This document shows positions 1 through 8,229 of a stretch of DNA of 64,000 nt, one piece after another; the first letter of the stretch is position 1; each line of letters starts with the position of its first letter. Made by a program: the position numbers and the translations under genes. Location of the stretch: the NCBI RefSeq assembly GCF_026339955.1, contig NZ_JAPEPW010000001.1:6345001-6409000 (forward strand). The letters are read 5' to 3'. The DNA comes from Streptomyces sp. NBC_01549. Its GTDB lineage: Bacteria > Actinomycetota > Actinomycetes > Streptomycetales > Streptomycetaceae. The notes under the pieces are model-generated. The model was not told where the DNA came from. It worked only from the letters and a program-made list of their open reading frames with translations, and ran no database searches.

Positions 1-1
1 A

Positions 2-1153
2 CGCGACCTGGAGAACGTACCGCTGCCGGTGGCTCGACAGCAGACCGCCAGAGGCAGTGCGGGCGGGATCATGATCCGTACGACGCCCGGGGTGCCGGAC
101 TCCGTCGACATCATGTTCTTCGACGGGCAGGGTGCCGATCTGTCGCAAGGAGGTCAGCGGAAGCTGGACCGAGTGTTCGCGCGGCAGGAGTACCGGCGCG
201 CGTTCCCGGGTGAGATCGGGGATCTGTACTTCCCGGCCAGCGTCTTCGACTCGTACACCGGATCACTGCTCAGGAACGTGGACACCACCGGCATCACCGA
301 ATCCGGTCTGAAGGTGGTCGTAGACGCTTCGAACGGCAGTGCGGGGCTTGTGCTGCCCAGCCTGTTGGGCAAGCTCGGTGTGGACTCCCTGACCATCAAT
401 CCCGGTCTCGACGAGTCCAGGCCAACGGAGACGGCGGACACGCGGCGGGCCGGTCTGGTCCGGCTGGGCGAGATCGTGGCGTCCGCGCGCGCCGCGTTCG
501 GGGTGCGCTTCGACCCGGTGGGTGAGCGGCTCTCGCTCGTCGACGAGAAGGGGCGGATCGTCGAGGACGACCGGGCCCTGCTCGTCATGCTCGACCTGGT
601 GGCCGCGGAGCGGCGCAGTGGGCGGGTGGCGCTGCCGGTGACCACCACGCGGATCGCCGAGCAGGTGGCGGCGTACCACGGGACACAGGTGGAGTGGACG
701 ACCACGTCTCCAGACGATCTGACGAGGGTCGGACGCGAGGAGTCGACGATCTTCGGCGGTGACGGGCGTGGCGGATTCATCATTCCGGAGTTCAGCAGCG
801 TCTTCGACGGCGCGGCGGCTTTCGTACGACTGATCGGGCTGGTGGCGCGTACGCAGCTCACGCTCAGCCAGATCGACGCGCGGATTCCGCGGGCGCATGT
901 CCTCAAGCGTGATCTGGCCACTCCCTGGGCCGTCAAGGGCCTGGTGATGCGCCGGGTCGTGGAGGCGGCCGGGGACCGGTTCGTGGACACGACCGACGGT
1001 GTACGGGTCGTGGAGACCGACGGGCGCTGGGTGATGGTGCTGCCCGACCCCGCCGAGGCGGTCACACATCTGTGGGCGGAGGGTCCGGACGACGCGTCCG
1101 CGGAGGCCCTGCTCGACGAGTGGGCGGCCGTCGTGGACAGCGCCGGTCGCTGA
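2..1153 (+). CDS. Mannose-1-phosphate guanylyltransferase/phosphomannomutase fusion, C-terminal part (5' truncated)
   Basis: The frame is open from the first bases, so the true start lies outside the window. The visible 383 residues match the phosphohexomutase-like C-terminal half of the NDP-sugar pyrophosphorylase/mutase fusion found in actinomycetes next to DUF881 genes. Mutase domain II is visible as VVVDASNGSAG. The metal loop, normally D-G-D-x-D-R, reads D-P-V-G-E-R, and the sugar-binding GGEqSGH-type loop reads GGDGRGG, so mutase activity is doubtful and the half may be structural or regulatory. The N-terminal transferase domain cannot be seen. A strong hairpin follows the stop. Confidence 0.8.
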   Translation, partial: RDLENVPLPVARQQTARGSAGGIMIRTTPGVPDSVDIMFFDGQGADLSQGGQRKLDRVFARQEYRRAFPGEIGDLYFPASVFDSYTGSLLRNVDTTGITESGLKVVVDASNGSAGLVLPSLLGKLGVDSLTINPGLDESRPTETADTRRAGLVRLGEIVASARAAFGVRFDPVGERLSLVDEKGRIVEDDRALLVMLDLVAAERRSGRVALPVTTTRIAEQVAAYHGTQVEWTTTSPDDLTRVGREESTIFGGDGRGGFIIPEFSSVFDGAAAFVRLIGLVARTQLTLSQIDARIPRAHVLKRDLATPWAVKGLVMRRVVEAAGDRFVDTTDGVRVVETDGRWVMVLPDPAEAVTHLWAEGPDDASAEALLDEWAAVVDSAGR

Positions 1154-1170
1154 AACGGACAGCACGCGTG

Positions 1171-1210
1171 CGTGCCGGACAAGTGCCCCCAAAGGGGCCT
1201 GTCCGGCACG
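1171..1210 (+). terminator. Intrinsic terminator hairpin after the guanylyltransferase gene
   Basis: Arms CGTGCCGGAC and GTCCGGCACG (10 bp, perfect) enclose a second GCCCC/GGGGC stem. It starts 17 nt after the stop codon. No T-run follows, which is usual in Streptomyces. The right arm shares GGGCCTGTCCGG with the inverted-repeat end of the MITE-like elements at 35.4 and 48.1 kb. Confidence 0.7.
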
Positions 1211-1260
1211 CCGGTGGGGCCATTCGGAGGTAGCGCCCGCGACGTGCGACGATGTGCGGC

Positions 1261-2157
1261 ATGCCGCAGCAGCCCCCCATTCGGAGCACACCTCCGCGCC
1301 CCCCGCGCCCGGACGCCTCCATGTCGCTGCTCACCAACGTCATGGATCACAGCCTCGACGACGGATACGCCGAGGCTGCCGCCCGTAGGGAGGCCGAGGG
1401 CGCTGGCGGCATACCGAAAACGGTACGGGCGAAGCTGGGTCTGGCGGCCGGTCTCGTCCTCGCGGCCCTGGTGGTCACCGTGGGCGCGGCGAACGCGCGG
1501 ATAGCGGCCCCCGTCGTCGCCAAGGAGCGCCAGGAGCTCATTGACCGCGTCGAGCGCGAGACCGCGGCCGCGGACAAGCTCGAGAGCGGTGTCGACACCC
1601 TGCGCGACGACGTGAGCGCCCGGCAGAACGAGGCGTTGAAGAAGCAGGGGGGCAGCGGTCAGGCCGATCTGGTGGGCATCCTGTCCGGTGCCGTCGCCGT
1701 CCACGGGTCCGGTGTGAAACTCGTCGTGAACGACGCCAAGGAAGCCACCGAGGGCGGCGACGGCAATCCCCGTGAGACCAGTGGGTTCTCCGACATCGGG
1801 CGCGTCCGCGACCGTGACATGCAGCGGGTCGTCAACGGGCTCTGGGAGTCCGGCGCGGAGGCCGTCTCGATCAACGGACAGCGGCTGACGGCACTGTCGG
1901 CGATCAGGGCCGCCGGTGACGCGATACTGGTCGACAACAAGCCGCTGGTGCCGCCCTACACGGTGCTGGCGGTGGGGGACGGCGAACGGCTCAGTACCAG
2001 GTTCCAGAACAGTGCCGACGGCCTGTATCTGCACGCCCTGCAGGAGAACTACGGCATCCGGACCGCCATTTCCGTCGAAACGGACGTCCAGTTGTCCGCC
2101 GCACCGAGTGTGATCGTACGTACAGCACAGCCGAGCACAGAGAAGGGCACATCGTGA
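1261..2157 (+). CDS. DUF881 family membrane-anchored protein (first copy)
   Basis: A 298-residue protein with a basic, proline-rich cytoplasmic N-terminus, one transmembrane segment at about 60-78, then a coiled-coil stretch (about 85-125) and an extracytoplasmic DUF881 domain. Members of this family occur in pairs flanking sbp in Gram-positive bacteria; the biochemical role is unknown. The GTGA overlap with the next gene shows translational coupling. An ATG at 1252 is an alternative start. The chosen ATG sits in the middle of a perfect 14-bp palindrome (1255-1268), and no close ribosome binding site is seen. Confidence 0.88.
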   Translation: MPQQPPIRSTPPRPPRPDASMSLLTNVMDHSLDDGYAEAAARREAEGAGGIPKTVRAKLGLAAGLVLAALVVTVGAANARIAAPVVAKERQELIDRVERETAAADKLESGVDTLRDDVSARQNEALKKQGGSGQADLVGILSGAVAVHGSGVKLVVNDAKEATEGGDGNPRETSGFSDIGRVRDRDMQRVVNGLWESGAEAVSINGQRLTALSAIRAAGDAILVDNKPLVPPYTVLAVGDGERLSTRFQNSADGLYLHALQENYGIRTAISVETDVQLSAAPSVIVRTAQPSTEKGTS

Positions 2158-2486
2158 TCGCCGTACTGGGCCTCGTCGTGGGAGTCGTGGCTGGATTGTT
2201 GGTCCGGCCCGAGGTTCCGGCGGTCGTCGAGCCTTACCTTCCGATCGCCGTCGTGGCGGCGCTCGACGCCGTGTTCGGAGGTCTGCGGGCGATGCTCGAC
2301 GGCATCTTCGACGACAAGGTCTTCGTGGTCTCCTTCCTGTCGAACGTGGTCGTCGCCGCGCTGATCGTCTTCCTGGGCGACAAGTTGGGCGTGGGCGCGC
2401 AGTTGTCCACCGGCGTCGTGGTCGTCCTCGGTATCCGAATCTTTTCCAACGCCGCGGCGATCCGTCGGCACGTGTTCCGGGCGTGA
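2154..2486 (+). CDS. sbp: Small basic protein, DUF1290 (Sbp) family
   Basis: A 110-residue, very hydrophobic protein with three or more membrane segments, including an N-terminal LGLVVGVVAGLLV helix, and a basic C-terminus (RRHVFRA). This is the usual length of the Sbp family, which lies between two DUF881 genes in actinobacteria and near division genes in Bacillus. Its GTG start overlaps the previous stop (GTGA), and its stop is next to the following start, so the three genes form one translational unit. Its function is not established. Confidence 0.9.
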   Translation: MIAVLGLVVGVVAGLLVRPEVPAVVEPYLPIAVVAALDAVFGGLRAMLDGIFDDKVFVVSFLSNVVVAALIVFLGDKLGVGAQLSTGVVVVLGIRIFSNAAAIRRHVFRA

Positions 2487-2491
2487 GGCAG

Positions 2492-3334
2492 ATGAGCAAC
2501 GAGGGCGAGACACCCGAGAACAGGCTGCGCAAGGAACTTCCCGAAGAGGTCCCGGCCGCGGCTCCCGAGAGTTCGGGGCCTGAGCACGGTGAAGAGCAGG
2601 CTGAGCCGTCGCTGACCGGCCGGCAGCGGCTCGTGAAGGGGTTGTGGCCGCCGCGGGTGACGCGCGCGCAACTCATCGTCGCGCTGCTTCTGTTCGGCCT
2701 CGGCTTCGGTCTGGCGGTTCAGGTGGCCTCCAACAGCGACAGCGGGAGCGCCCTGCGCGGCGCGCGTCAAGAAGATCTTGTACGGATCCTCGATGAACTC
2801 GACAGCCGTACGCAGCGTCTAGAAGACGAGAAGCAGGGTCTCGAAGATCAGCGCACCGAGCTGGAGAGCAGCTCGAACCAGGCAGCGGAGGCCCGCAAGC
2901 AGACCGCCGAGAAGGAGAAGCAACTCGGCATTCTGGCGGGCACGGTGGCGGCGCAGGGACCCGGCATCACGCTGACGATCAACGACACGAAGGGGACGGT
3001 CAAGGCGGACATGCTGCTTGACGCGATCCAGGAACTGCGCGCTGCTGGCGCGGAGGCGATCCAGGTGAACGGTGTTCGGGTCGTCGCCAGTACCTATCTC
3101 GCCGACTCCGGCAAGGGTGTGAGCGTCGACGGGAACAAGATCACCCAGCCCTATCGTTTCAAGGTCATTGGTAAGCCGCAGGACCTCGAGCCGGCGCTCA
3201 ACATCCCCGGAGGCGTGGTGCAGACTCTTGAGAAGGAGCAGGCCACCGTAACGGTGGAGCGTGCGACGAAGATCATTGTGGATGCCTTGCGGGCTGCGAA
3301 GCAGCCTGACTACGCTCGGTCGTCCTCCCAGTGA
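2492..3334 (+). CDS. DUF881 family membrane-anchored protein (second copy)
   Basis: A 280-residue paralogue of the gene at 1261. It has an acidic N-terminal tail, a membrane segment at about 59-79, a long charged coiled coil (about 95-150; repeated E/K/Q heptads), and the C-terminal DUF881 domain with the LAGTVAAQGPGI and AEAIQVNGVRV motifs also found in the first copy. A GTG at 2483 is an alternative start that would overlap the sbp stop. The shared topology suggests the two DUF881 proteins form an extracytoplasmic complex with Sbp; this is inference. Confidence 0.88.
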   Translation: MSNEGETPENRLRKELPEEVPAAAPESSGPEHGEEQAEPSLTGRQRLVKGLWPPRVTRAQLIVALLLFGLGFGLAVQVASNSDSGSALRGARQEDLVRILDELDSRTQRLEDEKQGLEDQRTELESSSNQAAEARKQTAEKEKQLGILAGTVAAQGPGITLTINDTKGTVKADMLLDAIQELRAAGAEAIQVNGVRVVASTYLADSGKGVSVDGNKITQPYRFKVIGKPQDLEPALNIPGGVVQTLEKEQATVTVERATKIIVDALRAAKQPDYARSSSQ

Positions 3335-3524
3335 ACCGGGGGTGCATGGGCGTCGTCCGGCGAGGGCATGAGGTTGCGGGGGGTCGGCGCACCGAATGGG
3401 TGGTGCGTGGTGGAAACTGTCTGGTGGATACGGACGTTGTGAGGATGTCCGGGTCGACCGGTGTGTTCAATCAGTGTTCGTCCTGCCCCACGGGCGGGTC
3501 TGTTTCGGTCAAGGGGAATCGCCC

Positions 3525-4361
3525 GTGAAGTTGTTTGCGAAGTTGTTCGGCAAGAGCGCACGAGGAGAGGGCAGCGACAACGCGACTGCCCGGCATCGTG
3601 CACCACGCCATGGAGACGCGGAGGGCCAGGGCGGCGACCGCCCGCTGTTCCGGGACCAGGTCGGTGACATTCCCGGTGGTCAGGGCGCGCCGTCTGTTGA
3701 CCCTGCCCAGTCCGGACGCATAGGTTTCGGGGAACCGTCAGCCTCAAGTGCGGGTGGAGGGTTCGCCTCCGGCCCGCACGCGTCCCATGCCCCTGGAGGG
3801 CAGCCGCGGCAGGAGGATCCGTCCATGTCGGCCCTGGTGTGTACGAGGTGCGGTAACCGCAACGCGGAGAACAGCCGCTTCTGCTCCAACTGCGGTGCGC
3901 CGCTGCGGCCCGGAGCGGTCCCGGAGCGTGCGTCCGAGACCACGTCCACGATCTCCATTTCGGGCATCGAGGCCTACGACGCCGAGGTCACCGGCCAGAC
4001 GCAGATGCCGACGCTCTCTCCGGAGGCGCAGGCGGCCGTCGACGCGCTGCCGCTCGGCTCGGCGCTCCTGGTGGTGCGCCGCGGTCCGAACTCGGGCAGC
4101 CGCTTCCTGCTGGACGGTGAGCTGACCACGGCCGGGCGTCATCCGCAGAGCGACATCTTCCTGGACGACGTGACCGTGTCGCGTCGCCACGTGGAGTTCC
4201 GTCGCGCCGCGGACGGCTCGTTCACGGTCGCCGATGTGGGCAGCCTGAACGGCACGTACGTCAACCGGGAGCGAATCGACTCGGTCCCGCTGTCGAACGG
4301 CGACGAGGTGCAGATCGGGAAGTACCGGCTGGTCTTCTACGCGAGCCAGCGAGGCATCTGA
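3525..4361 (+). CDS. GarA-like FHA domain protein with zinc ribbon
   Basis: A 278-residue protein starting at GTG 3525 behind an AAGGGGAA ribosome binding site. Domains in order: a low-complexity basic/glycine-rich N-terminus, a four-cysteine zinc ribbon (C106, C109, C120, C123), an ETTS motif at 138-141, and a C-terminal FHA domain (about 170-275) with the GRHPQSD, SRRHVEF and LNGTYVN signatures. In mycobacterial GarA and corynebacterial OdhI the ETTS threonines are phosphorylated by Ser/Thr kinases, and the FHA domain then folds onto them and stops inhibiting 2-oxoglutarate enzymes. Conserved position next to the ftsR gene supports orthology. The zinc ribbon and long N-terminus are additions relative to GarA. 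Confidence 0.92.
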   Translation: MKLFAKLFGKSARGEGSDNATARHRAPRHGDAEGQGGDRPLFRDQVGDIPGGQGAPSVDPAQSGRIGFGEPSASSAGGGFASGPHASHAPGGQPRQEDPSMSALVCTRCGNRNAENSRFCSNCGAPLRPGAVPERASETTSTISISGIEAYDAEVTGQTQMPTLSPEAQAAVDALPLGSALLVVRRGPNSGSRFLLDGELTTAGRHPQSDIFLDDVTVSRRHVEFRRAADGSFTVADVGSLNGTYVNRERIDSVPLSNGDEVQIGKYRLVFYASQRGI

Positions 4362-4392
4362 CCCTCCCCCGGACTCCGTCCGGGGGGACCCT
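4362..4392. repeat. Small dispersed inverted repeat (CCCCCGGAC-N3-GTCCGGGGG)
   Basis: A perfect 9-bp stem with a 3-nt loop (4366-4386) plus flanking C/G-rich bases fills the gap between the FHA gene and ftsR. A close relative occurs at 6073-6093 inside a coding region. In mRNA it would form a hairpin before the ftsR ribosome binding site and could attenuate or protect the transcript. Confidence 0.6.
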
Positions 4393-4403
4393 CAGGAAGG
4401 TCC

Positions 4404-5168
4404 ATGCTTCGAACACCGAGCGGCGGTGCCGGGAGCGGTACCGCCGCAGCGGACAGTGGGCTGATGAGCATCGGCTCGGTGCTGAACACGCTGCGCGACG
4501 AGTTTCCCGAAGTCACGATCTCCAAGATCCGGTTCCTGGAGTCGGAGGGGCTCATCGAGCCGCAGCGGACCCCCTCGGGGTATCGCAAGTTCAGCCAGGC
4601 CGATGTCGAGCGCCTCGGGCACGTACTGCGGATGCAGCGGGACCACTATCTGCCGTTGAAGGTGATCCGCGAGCATCTGGACGCTCTGGAGCGCGGGGAG
4701 CCGGTGCGGTTGCCGTCCGTGGGGCGGCAGCGTGACTCCGGTGACGGGGAGACGTTCAGTGCGCTCGGCGACCTCTTCGGGGAGCCCGAGGCGCCCACGG
4801 CGGCCCGTGTGGGTCGTGCGGAGCTGCTGGCCGCCGCCGAGATCGGCGAGAAGGAGCTTCAGGAGTGGGAGTCGTACGGACTCCTCGCCCCGCTTCCGGA
4901 CGGGGCATATGACGCCGAGGCGGTGACGGTCGCGGTGCTCGTCGTCGAGCTGGGGCGGTCCGGGATCGAGCCGCGCCATCTGCGTGCCATGAAGGCTGCG
5001 GCCGACCGTGACGCGGGGCTCGTGGACCAGGTGGTGGCGCCGTTGCGGCGCCACCGCAATCCGCAGACCAGGGCGCATGCCGAGGCCCGTACGAAGGAGC
5101 TGGCGGGGCTCACGGTGAAGCTGCACGCCGCGCTGGTGCAGACCGCGCTGGGCGTACGGCTGCCCTGA
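4404..5168 (+). CDS. ftsR: MerR-family transcriptional regulator FtsR
   Basis: A 254-residue MerR-type regulator. The winged helix-turn-helix lies near the N-terminus (about 24-95) with ISKIRFLESEGLI and TPSGYRKFSQADVERL. A long C-terminal region follows, without the metal-binding cysteines of classical MerR. The gene is the positional and sequence counterpart of corynebacterial ftsR, which activates ftsZ, and of M. tuberculosis Rv1828; both lie directly after the FHA gene. AGGAAGG precedes the ATG. Its targets in this organism are not shown by the window. Confidence 0.88.
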   Translation: MLRTPSGGAGSGTAAADSGLMSIGSVLNTLRDEFPEVTISKIRFLESEGLIEPQRTPSGYRKFSQADVERLGHVLRMQRDHYLPLKVIREHLDALERGEPVRLPSVGRQRDSGDGETFSALGDLFGEPEAPTAARVGRAELLAAAEIGEKELQEWESYGLLAPLPDGAYDAEAVTVAVLVVELGRSGIEPRHLRAMKAAADRDAGLVDQVVAPLRRHRNPQTRAHAEARTKELAGLTVKLHAALVQTALGVRLP

Positions 5169-5242
5169 CCCGAAGTGCCCGGCGGCCGTCCGGATCGGCC
5201 ACCCGTTCTGTGCCCGACTACCCAAACGTCCCGGGCACGGCC

Positions 5243-5257
5243 TAGGGTTACTGTGTG
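5243..5257 (+). promoter_or_regulatory. Leaderless promoter of the DUF151 gene
   Basis: A -10 hexamer TAGGGT (5243-5248) lies 6 nt before the GTG start and there is no ribosome binding site, the arrangement of a leaderless mRNA. No good -35 element was found. Confidence 0.5.
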
Positions 5258-5728
5258 AACGAGCTCGATGTCGTAGGTGTCCGGGTCGAAATGCCCTCCA
5301 ACCAACCGATCGTGCTCCTGCGTGAAGTGGGAGGCGACCGCTACCTCCCCATCTGGATCGGACCGGGGGAGGCGACGGCGATCGCCTTCGCCCAGCAGGG
5401 CATGGCCCCCGCGCGACCGCTGACCCACGACCTGTTCAAGGACGTGCTGGAAGCCGTCGGCCAGGAGCTCACCGAGGTGCGCATCACTGATCTGCGCGAG
5501 GGGGTCTTCTACGCGGAGCTGGTGTTCGCGAGCGGGGTCGAGGTCAGCGCCCGCCCGTCCGACGCCATAGCGCTGGCGCTGCGCACCGGGACGCCGATCT
5601 ATGGCAGCGACGGCGTGCTCGACGACGCCGGCATCGCGATCCCGGACGAGCAGGAGGACGAGGTGGAGAAGTTCCGCGAGTTCCTCGACCAGATCTCGCC
5701 CGAGGACTTCGGGACCAACAGCCAGTGA
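5255..5728 (+). CDS. Bifunctional nuclease family protein (DUF151)
   Basis: A 157-residue acidic protein of the DUF151/bifunctional nuclease family, with the hallmark N-terminal RYLPIWIGPGEATAIA and C-terminal RPSDAIALALRTGTPIY segments. Family members are cytosolic and have reported weak DNase/RNase activity in some organisms, but the role in actinobacteria is unproved. It lies between the two MerR genes exactly as Rv1829 does in M. tuberculosis. The GTG start is set by an adjacent -10 element. Confidence 0.9.
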   Translation: MNELDVVGVRVEMPSNQPIVLLREVGGDRYLPIWIGPGEATAIAFAQQGMAPARPLTHDLFKDVLEAVGQELTEVRITDLREGVFYAELVFASGVEVSARPSDAIALALRTGTPIYGSDGVLDDAGIAIPDEQEDEVEKFREFLDQISPEDFGTNSQ

Positions 5729-6038
5729 GGGGACCGGTCGACCGGTGACGGGCCGGTCGCCCTCGGGTGGGCGATCGGGCACCCGGGCTCGTGGAGCGGG
5801 CGGGATGTCCAGCCCGTGACAAGCCGATGGATCGCAGGATTCCGGGGTGGCAATTGCCCGTGGCCCGTGGGGCGCGCTGCGGCCCGCTCCGAGAGCATTC
5901 GGCTAGCCTTTCCCCGCGGTGGGACACGGGAAACCACTCCTAGGGTGATTATCACTCGGCGTGCCGAGTGTGGCGATCGTTGACGCACCCCCGGTGACTG
6001 CCTACCGTCGAGAAGGCAGGTCAAGGACGGAGGTCGGC
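5729..6038. other. 310-base intergenic region before the second MerR gene
   Basis: No coding sequence is supported. The first 200 bases show nothing recognisable. The last 90 contain the palindrome, promoter and ribosome binding site of the next gene, listed separately. Confidence 0.6.
5953..6008 (+). promoter_or_regulatory. Promoter with upstream palindromic operator for the second MerR gene
   Basis: TTGACG (5980-5985), 17 nt, then TACCGT (6003-6008) make a good vegetative promoter. Upstream is a perfect inverted repeat CACTCGGC-GT-GCCGAGTG (5953-5970). A GGACGGAGG ribosome binding site follows at 6025-6033. The palindrome is a likely binding site, possibly autoregulatory. Confidence 0.6.
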
Positions 6039-6683
6039 GTGAGAAGCAGCGGCGACGGTACGGCTGGGGGTGCCCCCGGACGCAGTCTGGGGGAGAGCGG
6101 CCCGTACCCGCTTCACGGCAGCGCGGCCGGTCACGTTCCGCAGCGGCCGACAGCGGTTTCTGGTGAGTCCGGTGAGGGAGGGGCGGCTGCCGAGGAGATC
6201 GGCTACCGCGGTCCCACGGCGTGTGCCGCCGCGGGCATCACCTACCGGCAGTTGGATTACTGGGCCAGGACCGGTCTGGTCGAACCGAGTGTGCGGCCCG
6301 CCTACGGGTCGGGGACCCAGCGGCTCTACAGCTTCCGGGACGTCGTGGTCCTGAAGATCGTGAAGCGGTTCCTCGACACGGGAGTGTCGTTGCAGAACAT
6401 CCGCACCACGGTCCAGCACCTCAGGGAGCGCGGCTTCCGGGACCTGGAGCGGATGACGTTGATGAGCGACGGTGCGACCGTCTACGAATGTTCCTCGCCC
6501 GACGAGGTGCACGCCCTGTTGCAGGGCGGTCAGGGCGTCTTCGGGATCGCCGTGGGTGTGGTGTGGCGGGACGTCGAGAGCGCGCTCTCGCAGTTGCACG
6601 GGGAGCGTGTGGACACGGGCGAGTCGCTCGTCAGGCACAACCCGACGGACGAGCTGGCGCGCCGGCGCAATCGGGCCGTCTGA
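6039..6683 (+). CDS. MerR-family regulator, ResR (Rv1830)-like
   Basis: A 214-residue regulator. The N-terminal ~55 residues are Gly/Pro/Ser-rich and disordered; the DNA-binding domain (about 59-124) carries TYRQLDYWARTGLVEPS and the wing YSFRDVVVLKIVKR. The C-terminal half has no metal-binding cysteines. Position after the DUF151 gene and sequence match M. tuberculosis Rv1830 (ResR), reported to affect growth and drug resilience. GTG 6039 is chosen because GGACGGAGG lies 6 nt upstream and the promoter lies just before it; the open frame extends to 5961 but overlaps the promoter. Residues about 12-18 are encoded by a dispersed inverted repeat. Confidence 0.88.
   Translation: MRSSGDGTAGGAPGRSLGESGPYPLHGSAAGHVPQRPTAVSGESGEGGAAAEEIGYRGPTACAAAGITYRQLDYWARTGLVEPSVRPAYGSGTQRLYSFRDVVVLKIVKRFLDTGVSLQNIRTTVQHLRERGFRDLERMTLMSDGATVYECSSPDEVHALLQGGQGVFGIAVGVVWRDVESALSQLHGERVDTGESLVRHNPTDELARRRNRAV
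6073..6093. repeat. Intragenic copy of the small dispersed inverted repeat
   Basis: CCCCCGGAC-GCA-GTCTGGGGG lies inside the ResR-like gene and is nearly identical to the intergenic copy at 4366-4386. It is read as part of the variable, glycine-rich N-terminus. Confidence 0.55.
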
Positions 6684-6727
6684 CGCCCACAGGGGCGTTG
6701 TCAGTGGCGTAGGGCAGCATCGGAGAT

Positions 6728-8176
6728 GTGAGAACCGCGCCCACGATCCTGCATCTCGACATGGATGCCTTCTTCGCCTCGGCGGAGCAGGCAGCCAAGC
6801 CGAGCCTGCGCGGGAAGGCCGTCGTCGTGGGCGGGCTGGGACCGCGCGGAGTCGTCGCCACCGCCTCGTACGAGGCACGGGTTTTCGGGGTGCACTCGGC
6901 GATGCCCATGGCCCAGGCACGGCGGCTGGCGCCGAACGCCGCGTACCTCGTGCCCCGCTTCGCGCTCTACCGGGAGATCAGTGAGCAGGTGATGGGGCTG
7001 CTGAGGGCGTTGTCGCCGCTGGTGGAGCCGCTGAGCCTGGACGAGGCGTTCGTCGATCTGGAGGCCGGGGAAGCGGCCTGGGACGAGGCTTCCGCGCGGC
7101 TGGCCGGGGCGAAGCTGCGCGTGGACATCCGGACCGTCACGGGGCTGACGGGATCGGTGGGGCTCGCCGGGTCCAAGATGCTCGCCAAGATCGCCTCGGA
7201 GCAGGCCAAGCCCGACGGTCTCGTGGTCATAGAGCCGGGGACCGAGCGCGCGCTGCTCGGGCCCATGTCGGTGCGGACACTGCCGGGTGTCGGGCCCGCG
7301 ACCGGGGACCATCTGCGCCGGGCCGGGATCACCACGGTCGACGAGATCGCCGAGGCGGGCGAGGACGAGCTCGTACGGCTGCTGGGGAAGGCCCACGGGC
7401 ACGCGCTGTACGCGATGGCGCTGGCGCATGACGAGCGGCCCGTGGTGGCCGAGCGGGAGACGAAGTCCGTGTCGGTGGAGGACACGTACGACGTGGACAT
7501 CCACGACCGGATGCGGGTCGGCCTGGAGGTTCAGCGGCTCGCCGACCGTTGTGTGCGGCGGCTGCGCGACGCGGGGCTGTCCGGGCGGACCATCGTGCTG
7601 AAGGTGCGGAGGTACGACTTCTCGACGCTGACCCGGTCCGAGACGCTGCGGGGGCCGACGGACGACCCAGGCGTCGTACGTGAGGCCGCAGCGCGACTTC
7701 TGGAGGCCGTGGACACCACCGGGGGCGTACGGCTGCTGGGGGTCGGCGTCTCGGGGCTCGCCGACTACACGCAGGAGGACCTGTTCGCCCAGGCCCAGGC
7801 CCAGGCCGAGGCGGAGGCCGCCGCGGGGGAGTCGGCGGTGCCGGAGCATCCGGACGAGGAAGGGGCGCAGGACACGGTCCCTGAACAGGTGCCGCCTGCT
7901 GAGCGGCGGTGGCCAGCGGGGCATGACGTGCGGCATGCCGAGTACGGGCACGGGTGGGTGCAGGGGAGTGGGCTGGGGCGGGTGACTGTGCGGTTCGAGA
8001 CGCCTTACTCCGAGCCGGGGCGTGTGCGGACGTTTCGTACGGATGATGTTGCCTTGGAGTTGGCGGATCCGTTGCCGTTGGTGCGGGGGACCGTTTGCGA
8101 TCGCCGTGGGGGTGAAGTCGGATCGGCGCCGCGGGCGGAATGTGGCTGGCCGCGCCCACGCGGCGGAGCCGCATGA
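6728..8176 (+). CDS. dinB: DNA polymerase IV (Y family)
   Basis: A 482-residue translesion DNA polymerase. Catalytic carboxylates are visible in HLDMDAFFAS (D11, D13) and SLDEAF (D105, E106); a helix-hairpin-helix (VRTLPGVGPATGDHLRRAGI) and the little-finger domain follow. The C-terminal ~120 residues are an extension beyond the usual core, with a QAQAQAEAEAAA stretch, then a segment with RHAEYGHGWVQGSGLGRVTVRFET seen in streptomycete DinB proteins. The GTG start is placed so that the protein begins just before the first catalytic motif. Expected to copy past lesions with low fidelity. Confidence 0.95.
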   Translation: MRTAPTILHLDMDAFFASAEQAAKPSLRGKAVVVGGLGPRGVVATASYEARVFGVHSAMPMAQARRLAPNAAYLVPRFALYREISEQVMGLLRALSPLVEPLSLDEAFVDLEAGEAAWDEASARLAGAKLRVDIRTVTGLTGSVGLAGSKMLAKIASEQAKPDGLVVIEPGTERALLGPMSVRTLPGVGPATGDHLRRAGITTVDEIAEAGEDELVRLLGKAHGHALYAMALAHDERPVVAERETKSVSVEDTYDVDIHDRMRVGLEVQRLADRCVRRLRDAGLSGRTIVLKVRRYDFSTLTRSETLRGPTDDPGVVREAAARLLEAVDTTGGVRLLGVGVSGLADYTQEDLFAQAQAQAEAEAAAGESAVPEHPDEEGAQDTVPEQVPPAERRWPAGHDVRHAEYGHGWVQGSGLGRVTVRFETPYSEPGRVRTFRTDDVALELADPLPLVRGTVCDRRGGEVGSAPRAECGWPRPRGGAA

Positions 8177-8187
8177 TGTCAGAGCCC

Positions 8188-8206
8188 CGCGCCCTGACGG
8201 GGCGCG
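8188..8206. terminator. Hairpin between convergent dinB and PRC-barrel genes
   Basis: CGCGCCC-TGACG-GGGCGCG forms a 7-bp stem 12 nt after the dinB stop and could serve both convergent genes. Confidence 0.45.
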
Positions 8207-8229
8207 TCAGCTGGGCCCCATCTGAGAGG

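Noticed and set aside
154..2676. Long minus-strand open frame of 840 codons opposite the first four genes
   Set aside because: Arg/Ser/Thr-rich composition and no motifs; it is the antisense shadow of GC-biased genes on the plus strand.
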